The notes beneath the pieces are model-generated. The model saw only the letters and a program-made list of their open reading frames with translations. It made no database searches and was not told the origin of the DNA. Shown here piece after piece: positions 8,185-16,750 of a stretch of 64,000 nt of DNA. Every line of letters starts with the position of its first letter. Position 1 is the first letter of the stretch. The stretch is from Streptomyces fodineus (lineage in GTDB: Bacteria > Actinomycetota > Actinomycetes > Streptomycetales > Streptomycetaceae), in assembly GCF_001735805.1 (NCBI RefSeq), contig NZ_CP017248.1, positions 6,076,001 to 6,140,000 on the forward strand, written 5' to 3'. Both the position numbers and the translations under genes were made by a program.

Positions 8185-9003
8185 ATGCTCGTGGCGTCGG
8201 GCGTGCGGGTCGTAGGGCACGGTGACCGGCGCAGGCGTGCCCGGCGCCGGCGTGTGCTGTGGGGCGGGGGCGAGGTGCTCGTCACCGTCGGGGTGCTGCT
8301 CATGCTGCTGGTCGTGCACCAGCTGTGGTGGACCAACCGGGAGGCCCGGCGCGGTGCCGAGCGGCAGGTGGAGGCGCTGGAGCGGGAGTGGGAGAGTGGC
8401 ACCGGCACCGGCACGGGCAACGACGCCGGCACCGGCTCCGGCTCCGGTATCGGTCTTGGATCCGCGTCGCCTACGGCTTCCACGACGGCCCCGGACTCGT
8501 CCCAGTCCCGGGCGCCGCAGCGGTCGTACACCCCCGTCTCGCTGCCCCGGCAGTCCCAGGCGTACGCCGTCCTCACCATCCCCCGGCTGGGGCTGCGCGT
8601 TCCCGTCGCGGAGGGCGTGAGCAAGGCGGACGTCCTGAACAAGGGGTACGTCGGCCACTACCGAGGGACCCAACAGCCCGGCCAGGCGGGCAACTTCGCG
8701 CTCGCCGGGCACCGGAACACGCACGGCGAGCCCTTCCGGTATCTGCCCCGGCTGCGGCGCGGGGACGACATCGAGGTGGAGACGCGGACGGCGACGTACA
8801 CGTACGACGTCGACCAGATCCTGCCGCAGACCTCGGCGACGGACTCGGGGGTCATCCGGGCCGTGCCGCGTTCTCTCGTGCGGCCGTCCTACGGGTACGA
8901 CACACCCGGTTACTACATCACCCTGACCACCTGCACCCCCGAGTTCACCTCGCGCTACCGGATGGTGGTCTGGGGCAAGCTCGTGTCCATGCGGCCCCGC
9001 TAG
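8185..9003 (+). CDS. srtE: Class E sortase (cell-wall transpeptidase)
   Basis: Membrane-anchored transpeptidase of 272 aa that would cleave LAxTG-type sorting signals and attach proteins to peptidoglycan. An arginine-rich N-terminus (GDRRRRARRRR) precedes one membrane segment (VLVTVGVLLMLLVVHQLWW). A Gly-Thr/Ser-rich linker with short GT/GS repeats follows, then the catalytic domain: His in AGHRNTHG, Cys in TLTTCTPEF and Arg in TSRYRMVVW. ATG at 8185 was chosen because GGAGGT lies 8 nt upstream; the frame extends further but with low-complexity sequence. It converges on the MFS gene with 4 bp between stops. A probable LAxTG substrate lies at 19.7 kb. Confidence 0.9.
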   Translation: MLVASGVRVVGHGDRRRRARRRRVLWGGGEVLVTVGVLLMLLVVHQLWWTNREARRGAERQVEALEREWESGTGTGTGNDAGTGSGSGIGLGSASPTASTTAPDSSQSRAPQRSYTPVSLPRQSQAYAVLTIPRLGLRVPVAEGVSKADVLNKGYVGHYRGTQQPGQAGNFALAGHRNTHGEPFRYLPRLRRGDDIEVETRTATYTYDVDQILPQTSATDSGVIRAVPRSLVRPSYGYDTPGYYITLTTCTPEFTSRYRMVVWGKLVSMRPR

Positions 9004-9007
9004 GCCC

Positions 9008-10414
9008 CTAGGCCCTGTCCGCCCGCTCCCGCGGCACCACCACGCTCACCGCCCCCACCGCCGCCAGGCCCGCGGACACCAGCAGGGCGATGTTCGCGCC
9101 CTGGGCCAGGGTGTGGGACGAGGTGGCGAGGGCGATGGTCAGGGCCACGCCGGCGCAGGAGCCGATGTAGCGGAAGGTCTGCTGGGCGCCGGAGCCCATC
9201 GCGGCGCGTTCGCGCGGGACCGACTCGACGGCCAGCAGCGGCAGCGCGCCGTTGAGCAGGCCGCTGCCCACACCGCCGATGATCAGGCCCGGCAGGAGAC
9301 GGGTCCAGGAGCCGGAGGCGAGCGCGCCGAGCATGGTCAGGACAGCGATGGTGTGCAGGGCGAAGCCGATGGCCAGTTGCGCGCGCGGGGCGATGCGGCC
9401 GGCCAGGTGCTTGACCTGGAGGGCGACCGTGAAGCTCAGGCCGGACCAGAGCAGGAACAGCCAGGCCGTCTGCATCGGGGACAGCCGGAGCGTCTGCTGG
9501 AGCAGGGCCGGCAGGAAGCTGAACGTGCCGATCACCGCGAGGCCGGTGAACAGGCCGCCGGCCGAGGAGGCCAGGAAGCGGGCGTGGCGCAGCAGGCCGA
9601 GGTCGATCATCGGCGTGCCGGTGCGGTGTTCCACGGCGGCGAAGAGCGCGATCAGGAGGACGGCGGCGGCCAGCAGCAGTCCCACCGGTGCGCGCAGCCA
9701 GCCGTCCCGGCCCAGGGTCAGGGCCGCGACCAGGGCGACCAGGGCCAGGCCGAAGGTCAGGGCGCCGAGGATGTCCGGCCGGCCGCCGCGCGGGGCGCGG
9801 GACTCGGCCAGTGTGCGGGTGCCCAGCGCGGCCAGGAGAACGGCGGCGGCGCCCAGGACGCCGTACGCCACCCGCCAGGTCGGCAGCGCGCCCGCGACCA
9901 GCGGGCCCACCGCGATGCCGCCGCTGACGAAGGCGCCCCACACGCCGGTCGCGTGCAGCCGGCCGCGCGGGGAGGGGAAGGCCGCCACCAGCAGGCCGAG
10001 GCTGCTCGCCAGGATGGCGGCGCTCGCGGCTCCCTGGGCGATGCGGGCGAGGGTGAACTGCCAGGTCGACGTGGTGAAGGCGCCGAGGGCGGTGGTGAGG
10101 CCGAGGGCCAGGGTGCCGGCGAGGAAGATCCGGCGGCGGCCGTAGTCGTCGGCGAGGCTGCCGGCGACCAGCAGGAGGGCGGCGAGGCCGAGCGGGGTGC
10201 CGTTCAGCAGCCAGGCCTGGCCGGAGAGCGGGGTGTGCAGGGCGGCCGCGGTGTCCGGCAGCGTGACCATCGGGGCCGTGTACGTCATCAGCGCCACGGC
10301 GGTGGCCGCGCTGGTCAGGGCGAGGGTGGCCCGGGGGCGTGCGGGGGCGTCCCGGGCGGTCGTGCCGTGTACGGCAGTGGTGGCGGGGGCGGTGGCGGAG
10401 TCGAGCCCGGTCAT
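9008..10414 (-). CDS. MFS transporter (drug:H+ antiporter-2 / EmrB-like)
   Basis: 468-aa integral membrane protein with about 14 hydrophobic segments and an MFS loop motif SLADDYGRRRIFLAG after TM2. It probably exports toxic small molecules using the proton gradient; the substrate is unknown. ATG at 10414 with a weak AGGA upstream. It is transcribed divergently from an HxlR-family gene, and the shared 108-bp intergenic region contains two matching inverted repeats that are likely HxlR operators. This is a common exporter-plus-ligand-sensor arrangement. Confidence 0.88.
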   Translation of the reverse strand: MTGLDSATAPATTAVHGTTARDAPARPRATLALTSAATAVALMTYTAPMVTLPDTAAALHTPLSGQAWLLNGTPLGLAALLLVAGSLADDYGRRRIFLAGTLALGLTTALGAFTTSTWQFTLARIAQGAASAAILASSLGLLVAAFPSPRGRLHATGVWGAFVSGGIAVGPLVAGALPTWRVAYGVLGAAAVLLAALGTRTLAESRAPRGGRPDILGALTFGLALVALVAALTLGRDGWLRAPVGLLLAAAVLLIALFAAVEHRTGTPMIDLGLLRHARFLASSAGGLFTGLAVIGTFSFLPALLQQTLRLSPMQTAWLFLLWSGLSFTVALQVKHLAGRIAPRAQLAIGFALHTIAVLTMLGALASGSWTRLLPGLIIGGVGSGLLNGALPLLAVESVPRERAAMGSGAQQTFRYIGSCAGVALTIALATSSHTLAQGANIALLVSAGLAAVGAVSVVVPRERADRA

Positions 10415-10445
10415 GGCAGGTCCTGTCCCTCCGGGACGTGAAGGT

Positions 10446-10511
10446 TCGGTTCGTTCATTGAACCGAGCTGTCCCCGTCACCGTAACACCGTCGGTTCGGT
10501 CACTGAACCAA
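10446..10511. promoter_or_regulatory. Two HxlR-type operators between exporter and regulator
   Basis: Site 1 (10446-10466) is TCGGTTC-n7-GAACCGA, a perfect dyad. Site 2 (10491-10511) is TCGGTTC-n7-GAACCAA, 6 of 7 matching. The two sites are 45 bp apart start to start, about four helical turns, and one lies towards each divergent gene. Their position makes the neighbouring HxlR protein the obvious ligand. Confidence 0.65.
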
Positions 10512-10522
10512 GGGGTCGGAAA

Positions 10523-11068
10523 GTGACTACAGTGGAGGGCATGGCACTGGGCAAGGACTACGCGACACAGGAGTGCTCGATCGCCCGCGCGCTCGAGATC
10601 GTCGGCGAGCGCTGGACGCTGCTCGTCGTCCGGGACGCGCTGTACGGCGTGCGGCGGTACAACGACTTCCTGGTCCACCTCGGCATCCCGCGCGCCGTCC
10701 TGGCCGCCCGGCTGCAGACCCTGACCGCCGAGGGCATCCTCGAAAAGCGCCGCTACCAGCAGTCGCCGCCGCGCGACGAGTACGTCCCCACCGAGCGCGG
10801 CATCGCCCTGTGGCCCACCCTGCGCGCCCTCGGCCTGTGGGGGCGCGAGCACTTCGGCGAGACGCAGTTGCGGTACTTCCGGCACGCGGACTGCGGCACC
10901 GAACTGGGGCCGTACGGCGAATGTCCCGTCTGCCGGACCGTCGTACCGATCGGGGACGTCGTCATGGAACCGGGCCCCGGCCTCGACCACGACCCGGCGG
11001 ACCCGGTCAGCAGGGCCCTGCTGAAGCCGAAGCGGCTGCTGGAGCCGCTGGAGCCGGAACCCGCCTGA
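10523..11068 (+). CDS. HxlR-family transcriptional regulator
   Basis: 181 aa, DUF24/HxlR winged helix: CSIARALEIVGERWTLLVVR, then YNDFLVHLGIPRAVLAARL and a wing ending YVPTERG. The conserved N-terminal Cys of the family is present (TQECSIA). HxlR proteins sense aldehydes, quinones or other electrophiles and control adjacent enzymes or pumps; here the divergent MFS exporter is the likely target. GTG at 10523 has AGGGG about 7 nt upstream. ATG at 10541 is the alternative, but the only GGAGGG near it is 1 nt away. The C-terminal ~60 residues hold a CPVC pair (HADCGTELGPYGECPVC) that could bind metal; this tail is longer than in most HxlR proteins. Confidence 0.9.
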   Translation: MTTVEGMALGKDYATQECSIARALEIVGERWTLLVVRDALYGVRRYNDFLVHLGIPRAVLAARLQTLTAEGILEKRRYQQSPPRDEYVPTERGIALWPTLRALGLWGREHFGETQLRYFRHADCGTELGPYGECPVCRTVVPIGDVVMEPGPGLDHDPADPVSRALLKPKRLLEPLEPEPA

Positions 11069-11077
11069 CCGTGCCGC

Positions 11078-11914
11078 TCAGGAGACGGGCGAGCCGTCGC
11101 CCCTGAGCAGGTCGATGCCCATCTCGTCGGTCGCGTCCGACCGGCCGCCCAGCCGGTGGACGACCACCCACCGGCCGTCCGCCATCGCCCCGGCGAAGAC
11201 CGAGGCGTGGCGGGTCGCGCCGTTGTGCCAGTGGAGCGGGCCGGCCGTCTGCCACGAGGGAGCGGGGTCCCCCAGCCGGCGCTCGATCACCAGCCGGACG
11301 AGCAGATCGGCGACCGCGCGCGGGGTGGCCCACAGCCCGCCCGCCGGAAGGATCGCCCCGTCCATGGTCCAGGGCCTGCGGTCCCTGCCGAACAGCCCCG
11401 GGGAGAGCAGACGCCGGCCCGCGTCGGGACGTGCGCTCACCTCCTGGACGTCCAGCGGCCCGAGGACATGCTCGGCGAGCAGCTCCTCGTACGCCGTACC
11501 GGCCGTGCTCACCAGCGCCGCGCCCAGCACGGCGTATCCGAGATTGGAGTACTCCTCCTGCTGTCCCGGCGGCCGGACCACGACCTGGTCCAGCCGGCCG
11601 AGCAGCCGGTGCAGGGCGGCGGCGTCGAACGCGGCGTACGGATCGCGGACCGTGGTGCCGGGTGGCAGGCGGGGCAGCCCGGAGGTGTGCTCGGCCAGGT
11701 GCCGCAGGGTGATGCCGGTGCGCGGGGCGGTGGGGAGCCGGCGTTCGAGGGGGTCGTCGACGTCGAGCAGGCCCGCGGCGGCCATGCGCATGAGCGCCGT
11801 ACCGGTGAGCACCTTGGTGAACGAGCCGATCTCGACGAACCGGTCCACCGCGTGACCGTCAGCGACGCGTGCGGCAGACGTGCCGGTCAGGACACAGGTG
11901 GGGGTGCGCGGCAC
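11078..11914 (-). CDS. Serine hydrolase (class C beta-lactamase-like)
   Basis: 278-aa serine beta-lactamase/D-alanyl-D-alanine carboxypeptidase-fold enzyme. The catalytic SxxK tetrad is SFTK (~residue 30) and the YxN element is YSN, within EEYSNLGYAVLG. HTSGLPRLPPG is the usual loop between them. The third KTG-like motif is not canonical (HNGATRHAS). There is no signal peptide from the chosen GTG at 11914, which has an AGGGA ribosome-binding site, so it appears cytoplasmic. It is probably an esterase or peptidase-like hydrolase rather than a resistance beta-lactamase. Converges on the HxlR gene. Confidence 0.8.
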   Translation of the reverse strand: MPRTPTCVLTGTSAARVADGHAVDRFVEIGSFTKVLTGTALMRMAAAGLLDVDDPLERRLPTAPRTGITLRHLAEHTSGLPRLPPGTTVRDPYAAFDAAALHRLLGRLDQVVVRPPGQQEEYSNLGYAVLGAALVSTAGTAYEELLAEHVLGPLDVQEVSARPDAGRRLLSPGLFGRDRRPWTMDGAILPAGGLWATPRAVADLLVRLVIERRLGDPAPSWQTAGPLHWHNGATRHASVFAGAMADGRWVVVHRLGGRSDATDEMGIDLLRGDGSPVS

Positions 11915-12102
11915 GTCGGGTCCCTTCGGGTGCGGCAGGCGCTGGCGGCGGGACCCGTCGGCCCCCGGCACATTGTCCGTCAGGGGCGCGGCGGCGCGAG
12001 CGGGTTTCGGTCATCACCGGCCGCTGCGCTGGGTGTTCTCGCCGGTCAGGTATAAAGGGCGGGAAGGCGTTGGCAGTTGTGACCGTGGGGGAGGTGAGTC
12101 AA

Positions 12103-12414
12103 GTGGTCGGCACACTCGCGCGGTCGCGTGCGCTCACCCCGCTGCTGCTCGTGCTGCTGCCGGTCATGCTGCTCGACACCGGCACTCTCTCCGCGACCGT
12201 GGCGCTCGCCGCGACCACGGCGGCCGGTGCCGCGTTCGCCGCCTGCGCGCTGATCGCCGCCCGCTCCGCGCCCGCCGTCCCGCCCACCCGGGTGCGTACG
12301 GCGATCCGCGACCGGGCCCGGCGTACGGCCTTCCTGCCGCAGCGCGATCCCGACGCGCCCGGCCGGCGCCGGCCCAGGGCACCCGGGCAGGCCCTTCCGG
12401 CGACCGCCGCGTAG
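12103..12414 (+). CDS. DUF6412 membrane protein
   Basis: 103 aa with two hydrophobic stretches (TPLLLVLLPVMLL and a longer Ala-rich segment) followed by a basic tail RTAIRDRARRTAFLPQRDPD. The tail and size match a small Streptomyces family annotated DUF6412 that sits upstream of a second YidC/Oxa1 gene, as here. GTG at 12103 follows a GGGGGAGG ribosome-binding site. The basic cytoplasmic tail suggests contact with ribosomes or nucleic acid; that is inference. It is probably co-expressed with the insertase 100 bp downstream. Confidence 0.72.
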   Translation: MVGTLARSRALTPLLLVLLPVMLLDTGTLSATVALAATTAAGAAFAACALIAARSAPAVPPTRVRTAIRDRARRTAFLPQRDPDAPGRRRPRAPGQALPATAA

Positions 12415-12516
12415 GGCACGTCTCTCCTTTTGCACGCGTGACCCCGCGCGGGTCGTCATGCCGTTCTGCTCCCTCAGCACGCTTCCGGCACGACGAGACC
12501 CCCGGAGGGCTCACCC

Positions 12517-13242
12517 ATGTCCGTCTTCTCCGTCTTCGCCCGCCTGGTCGAGCACCTCGCCGACCTGCTCCAGCCGCTCTGCCACGCCTCCGCGGCCGCC
12601 GCCGCGATCGTCCTGTTCACCGCGCTCGTACGACTCCTCGTCCACCCCCTGTCCCGTGCCGCCGCCCGCGGCCAGCGGGCCCGCGCCGCACTCCAGCCGA
12701 AAATCGCCGAGCTGCGCGAGAAGCACGCCAAGGACCCGCAGCGACTGCAGAAGGCGGTGCTGGAACTGCACGCCGAGGAACAGGTCTCGCCGCTCTCCGG
12801 CTGCCTGCCCAGCCTGTTCCAGCTGCCCGCCTTCTTCCTCCTCTACCACCTCTTCTCCAGCTCCACGATCGGCGGCGAGACCAACGGCCTGCTCGGCCAC
12901 CGGCTGTTCGCGGCGCCGCTCGGCGGGAAGTGGGCCGACGCACTCGGCGACGGCGGGATCTTCGGCGGCGCCGGACTGGTGTACCTCGGCCTCTTCGCGC
13001 TCGTCGCGGCCGTCGCCGCCTTCAACTACCGGCGGACCAAGCGGACGATGGCGGACAACCCGGTCGCGGTGAGCGCCGGGGGCGGGGAGCGGGTGCCGGG
13101 GCTCGGGGCGGTCGGCAAGGTCATGCCGTTCATGTCCTTCTTCACGCTCGTCACCGTGGCCGTCGTACCGCTCGCCGCCGCGTTGTACGTCGTCACCAGC
13201 ACGGCCTGGAGCGCGGTGGAGCGGGCCGCGCTGTACCGGTAG
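12517..13242 (+). CDS. YidC/Oxa1-family membrane insertase (short paralogue)
   Basis: 241-aa polytopic protein that helps insert membrane proteins. Hydrophobic segments at about residues 28-47, 86-100, 138-158 and 200-220, plus a charged loop after the first (QPKIAELREKHAKDPQRLQK), match the Oxa1 core. CLPSLFQLPAFFLLYHLF is the characteristic second membrane region. At 241 aa it is shorter than the main actinobacterial YidC near rpmH and is probably the accessory paralogue. GGAGGG lies upstream of the ATG. The upstream DUF6412 gene is its usual neighbour. Confidence 0.88.
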   Translation: MSVFSVFARLVEHLADLLQPLCHASAAAAAIVLFTALVRLLVHPLSRAAARGQRARAALQPKIAELREKHAKDPQRLQKAVLELHAEEQVSPLSGCLPSLFQLPAFFLLYHLFSSSTIGGETNGLLGHRLFAAPLGGKWADALGDGGIFGGAGLVYLGLFALVAAVAAFNYRRTKRTMADNPVAVSAGGGERVPGLGAVGKVMPFMSFFTLVTVAVVPLAAALYVVTSTAWSAVERAALYR

Positions 13243-13371
13243 CAGGCCGCGGTTACGGTCCAGTACGTGAACAGGGTCTTGCGGAGTGGAAGGCCCGCTT
13301 GGAGGATCGACCAGTCCTCCGATGGCTGCACACATCGGTCGGGCGCCCCGCGATCGAGGGAGATTGTGACC

Positions 13372-14229
13372 ATGAAGCTGCTGCGAGTCGGTACGGCAGG
13401 GGCCGAGCGGCCCGCGCTGCTCGAAGCCGACGGGACCCTCCGCGACCTGTCGGGCATCGTGGACGACATCGACGGCGCGCTCCTCGCCGACCAGGCCGCG
13501 CTCGGCCGGGTACGGGCCGCCGCCGAGGCCGGTGAGCTGCCGGCGCTGGACGCGACGGGGCTGCGGATCGGCCCGCCTCTCGGCCGCATCGGCAAGATCG
13601 TGTGCATCGGGCTCAACTACCACGACCACGCCCGCGAGACGGGCACCGAGCCGCCCGCCGAGCCGGTGGTCTTCTTCAAGGCACCGGACACGGTCGTCGG
13701 GCCGAACGACACCGTGCTCGTCCCCCGCGGGTCGCGCAAGACCGACTGGGAGGTGGAGCTGGCCGTCGTCATCGGGCGTACGGCTCGCTACCTCGGGTCC
13801 GCCGAGGAGGGGCTGGCGCAGGTCGCCGGGTACGCGGTGGCGCACGACGTGTCCGAGCGGGAGTTCCAGATCGAGCGCGGTGGCACCTGGGACAAGGGGA
13901 AGAACTGCGAGACGTTCAACCCGCTGGGGCCGTGGCTGGTGACGGCCGACGAGGTGCCGGATCCGCAGGACCTTTCGCTGAAACTGTGGGTCAACGGGGA
14001 GTTGAAGCAGGACGGTACGACGGCCGAGCAGATCTTTCCCGTGGGGGAGGTCGTGCGGTACGTCAGCCAGTTCATGACGCTGTACCCCGGGGACGTCATC
14101 AACACGGGGACGCCGGCGGGGGTGGCCATGGGGCAGCCTGAGCCCAAGCCGTATCTGCGGGCCGGGGACGTGGTCGAGCTGGAGATCGCCGGGCTCGGCC
14201 GTCAGCGGCAGGAACTCAAGGACGCCTGA
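13372..14229 (+). CDS. Fumarylacetoacetate hydrolase family protein
   Basis: 285 aa, FAH superfamily: an N-terminal small domain and a C-terminal catalytic domain starting KIVCIGLNYHDHARE. Metal ligands are visible as the paired Glu of DWEVELAVVIG and the Asp of AHDVSERE; GDVINTGTPAGV is the late signature. Members cleave C-C bonds or isomerise acyl-pyruvates and dienoates (fumarylpyruvate, ureidoglycolate and similar substrates); the exact substrate cannot be told. ATG at 13372 with GGGAG upstream. Neighbours give no pathway, so this is a stand-alone gene. Confidence 0.85.
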   Translation: MKLLRVGTAGAERPALLEADGTLRDLSGIVDDIDGALLADQAALGRVRAAAEAGELPALDATGLRIGPPLGRIGKIVCIGLNYHDHARETGTEPPAEPVVFFKAPDTVVGPNDTVLVPRGSRKTDWEVELAVVIGRTARYLGSAEEGLAQVAGYAVAHDVSEREFQIERGGTWDKGKNCETFNPLGPWLVTADEVPDPQDLSLKLWVNGELKQDGTTAEQIFPVGEVVRYVSQFMTLYPGDVINTGTPAGVAMGQPEPKPYLRAGDVVELEIAGLGRQRQELKDA

Positions 14230-14312
14230 CGCGCAAAGGCCTGAGCTCCCCGCCCGGTTCCGCCCCGCCATCGAGGCGTCGTGCTTGCCAACCGGCCGTT
14301 ACGGAGGCAAGC

Positions 14313-15248
14313 ATGGCGCCGGTGCCGGCATTGCCGAAGGGTGGGGGGATGGCCGCGACGGGACCTGACGAGACCTCGACGACCGGCCGCAGAGGAGTCG
14401 GGCCGTCCCAGTGGGTGGCGGCTTCGCTCGTGACCCTCGCCGCGGGCGCGGCCATGGTCGTGTTCTTCACCACCGACGTATGCGACCAGCAGCTGGCTGC
14501 GAACGGGAGCGTCGTCAGGGTGTGCCGGCACCCGCAGATGACGGACCCTCCGATGGTCGTCCTCGGTCTCGTGATTCTGGTGCTCCTGGGTGTCTTCTTC
14601 TCCGAGGTCTCCGGATTCGGAATCACGCTGAAGCGCCAGGTGGAGGAAGCCCGCAGTACCGCGCAGGAGGCCATCCGCGAGACGCGGCAGGTCGAGGCGC
14701 GGCATCAGGAGACGGCGGACGATCTGGCCGACGGGGTGCGGGAGGCGCTGAGCAGGGCGCAGCCGGCCGGCCCCGCCGTCGTGCCGGCGTCGGCCGACCC
14801 TGTCGACCAGTTGGCGGCACGCTACAACGAGATCCGGTGGACCATGTCCAGCGGGCAGGCGAGGACACAGGCGATGTCCGACGTGGTGGACGACATGATC
14901 CGTCTGCTGCGGGGCGCCCGGGACTTCGACGTCGAGAGTCATCTCCGCAGCGAAGACCGTGGGATGCGCCTGGCCGCCGCCGCGTACCTGTACGCCAATC
15001 CGGATCCGGCGTGGGGACGCCGGCTCGCCGAGGCGGCGGTGTCGGAGGACAAACCGTTCAACGAGTACTGGGCGCTCAAGGCGCTGCGCGAGGTGTTCAG
15101 GGGCAACTGCGAGTTCCTGGACGAGGAGACCAGGGGCCTGCTCGAACGCCGCAAGCACGAGTTGCTCCCGGGCAACGACCGCGCCAAGCAGATCGCGAAC
15201 CTGCTCCGCGACTGCCCGGCGCGGCGCGGCGGCCGGGCTGCCGCCTGA
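14313..15248 (+). CDS. Two-TM membrane protein with coiled coil and helical C-terminal domain, unknown function
   Basis: 311 aa. TM1 is WVAASLVTLAAGAAMVVFF, TM2 MVVLGLVILVLLGVFF, with a short loop holding two cysteines between them. A coiled coil follows (LKRQVEEARSTAQEAIRETR, residues ~110-150). The soluble region ~170-300 has a SSGQARTQAMSDVVDDM motif and a helix-rich block (MRLAAAAYLYANPDPAW, then PFNEYWALKALREVF). The latter resembles HEAT-like modules I associate with bacterial conflict and signalling proteins; that link is from memory and uncertain. GGAGG precedes the ATG by 6 nt. No enzymatic motif seen. Flanked by FAH and an F420 oxidoreductase without operon structure. Confidence 0.7.
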   Translation: MAPVPALPKGGGMAATGPDETSTTGRRGVGPSQWVAASLVTLAAGAAMVVFFTTDVCDQQLAANGSVVRVCRHPQMTDPPMVVLGLVILVLLGVFFSEVSGFGITLKRQVEEARSTAQEAIRETRQVEARHQETADDLADGVREALSRAQPAGPAVVPASADPVDQLAARYNEIRWTMSSGQARTQAMSDVVDDMIRLLRGARDFDVESHLRSEDRGMRLAAAAYLYANPDPAWGRRLAEAAVSEDKPFNEYWALKALREVFRGNCEFLDEETRGLLERRKHELLPGNDRAKQIANLLRDCPARRGGRAAA

Positions 15249-15257
15249 GCCGCAGTC

Positions 15258-16133
15258 CTAGTCCAGGACGGAGGCCAGGCGGCGCCATTCCTCCCGCGGC
15301 AGGGCGTCCCTGTGGGCCTCGGCGGTGATCAGCTGGAGAGCCACGTGGTCCGCGCCCGCCTCGTGGAAGGTGTTGATCCGCTCCCGGATGCGGCGGTCGT
15401 CGCCCCAGGCGAAGACCGCGTCGACGAGGCGGTCGCTGCCGCCGTCGGCCAGATCGGCCTCGGTGAAGCCGTGGCGGAGGAAGTTGTTGGTGTAGTTCGG
15501 CAGCGCGAGGTACATCGCGAGGGTGTCGCGGGCCAGGGAGCGGGCGCGGGACGGGTCGGTCTCCAGGACCACCTTCAGCTCCGGGGCGAGCAGCGGGCCC
15601 TCGCCGAGGATCTCGCGGGCGTGCGCGGTGTGCTGGGGGGTGACCAGGTACGGCACCGCGCCCGCCGCCCGGTCGCGGGCCAGCTCCAGGGTCTTCGGGC
15701 CGAGGGCGGCCAGCACCCGGCGGTCCGCGGGTACGCCCGCCGTGTCCAGGGTGTCGAGATAGGTGACCAGGGCCGAGTACGGGCGGCGGTATTGGTCGGC
15801 GAGCTTGGCGTGGCTCACGCCCAGGCCGAGCAGGAAACGGCCGGGGTGGGCCGCCTCGACCTCGGCGAAGGCGGCCGCGCTCGTCTCGGCGTCGTACTGC
15901 CAGATGCTCTGGATGCTGGTGCCGACGGTGAGGCGGTCGGTCGCCTCCAGGAGGGGTACGGCGTGCCGGGCGGCACTGCTGCCGCCCAGCCACACGGCGC
16001 CGAAGCCGAGTTCCTCCAACTCGGCCGCCGCCTCGCCCAGTTCGCCGCGCCGGGACGGGTCCTCCGCGCGCAGGCCGACGCTCCAGATGCCGTACCGGCC
16101 GATCCTGTCCTTCACGGTGCTCACGGTGCTCAT
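15258..16133 (-). CDS. LLM-class F420-dependent oxidoreductase
   Basis: 291-aa TIM-barrel enzyme of the luciferase-like superfamily: EELGFGAVWLGGSS near the N-terminus, LTVGTSIQSIWQYDAET, and HPGRFLLGLGVSH. These match the short F420-type subgroup (TIGR03620-like), which lacks the large insertions of FMN monooxygenases. It would carry out hydride transfer with F420 on an unknown substrate. ATG at 16133 has GGAGGG 8 nt upstream. It lies downstream of the UPF0303 and Gfo/Idh genes on the same strand after an 86-bp gap, so co-transcription is possible. Confidence 0.85.
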   Translation of the reverse strand: MSTVSTVKDRIGRYGIWSVGLRAEDPSRRGELGEAAAELEELGFGAVWLGGSSAARHAVPLLEATDRLTVGTSIQSIWQYDAETSAAAFAEVEAAHPGRFLLGLGVSHAKLADQYRRPYSALVTYLDTLDTAGVPADRRVLAALGPKTLELARDRAAGAVPYLVTPQHTAHAREILGEGPLLAPELKVVLETDPSRARSLARDTLAMYLALPNYTNNFLRHGFTEADLADGGSDRLVDAVFAWGDDRRIRERINTFHEAGADHVALQLITAEAHRDALPREEWRRLASVLD

Positions 16134-16219
16134 GGGGCTGTCCCTCCGGGTGGGGCCGTGACGATCATGTCTGCAGCCATTCCCAACCGGAGGGGTCCCC
16201 CACGTAATCCCGGTGGGTG

Positions 16220-16750
16220 TCACACCTTCAGAAACTGCTCCAATGCCTCGACGACGAACCTGTGGTCCTGGAGCTGGGGCAGGCCGGAGACGGTCACGGT
16301 GCCGATGACGCCCGCGTTCTCGACGCGGATCGGGAACGAGCCGCCGTGCGCCGCGTAGGTGTCGGGGTCCAGGCGGGAGGAGTCCTCGAACGTGCTGCCC
16401 TTGGCGCGGAAGCGGGCGCCGACCAGGTAGGAGGAGGCGCCGTAGCGCTCCACCACCCGGCGCTTGCGGGCGATCCAGGCGTCGTTGTCCGGGGTGGAGC
16501 CCGGCAGGGCCGCGTGGAAGAGCTGCTGGCCGGCGCGGTGGATGTCGATGGCGACCGGGGCCTGGCGCTCCCGGGCCAGCTCGACCAGGAGCGAGCCGAG
16601 GGCCCAGGCGTCGTCGTAGGTGAACCGCCGGAAGACCAGGCGGCGTTCCTGTGCCTCCAACTCCTCGACGGACGGGGTGAGTTCGGGGGTGGTCCTGGGG
16701 GTGATCTGCGGGTGGGGGTGCTGGCCGTGCTGGTGCTGCTGGTGTGGCAT
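16220..16750 (-). CDS. UPF0303 / heme-degrading-domain (HbpS/GlcG-like) protein
   Basis: 176 aa. After a His/Gln-rich N-terminal tail (HQQHQHGQHPH) the protein shows the UPF0303 pattern: FTYDDAWALGSLLVELA, VAIDIHRAGQQLFHAALPG, ARKRRVVERYG and HGGSFPIRVENAGVIGTVTV. The fold is the GlcG/HbpS alpha-beta domain seen in heme-binding and in sugar- or alcohol-utilisation neighbourhoods. The start codon shares one base with the stop of the Gfo/Idh dehydrogenase (TGATG), so the two are translationally coupled and presumably act together. The His-rich tail might bind metal. Confidence 0.85.
   Translation of the reverse strand: MPHQQHQHGQHPHPQITPRTTPELTPSVEELEAQERRLVFRRFTYDDAWALGSLLVELARERQAPVAIDIHRAGQQLFHAALPGSTPDNDAWIARKRRVVERYGASSYLVGARFRAKGSTFEDSSRLDPDTYAAHGGSFPIRVENAGVIGTVTVSGLPQLQDHRFVVEALEQFLKV

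Noticed and set aside
9113..10441. Long plus-strand frame over the MFS gene
   Set aside because: Low-complexity Gly/Glu/Gln/Arg composition typical of the antisense frame of a GC-rich gene; the minus-strand MFS protein has clear motifs.
11078..11914. Antibiotic-resistance beta-lactamase call
   Set aside because: SxxK and YxN are present but no signal peptide and no canonical KTG; a general serine hydrolase is the safer call.
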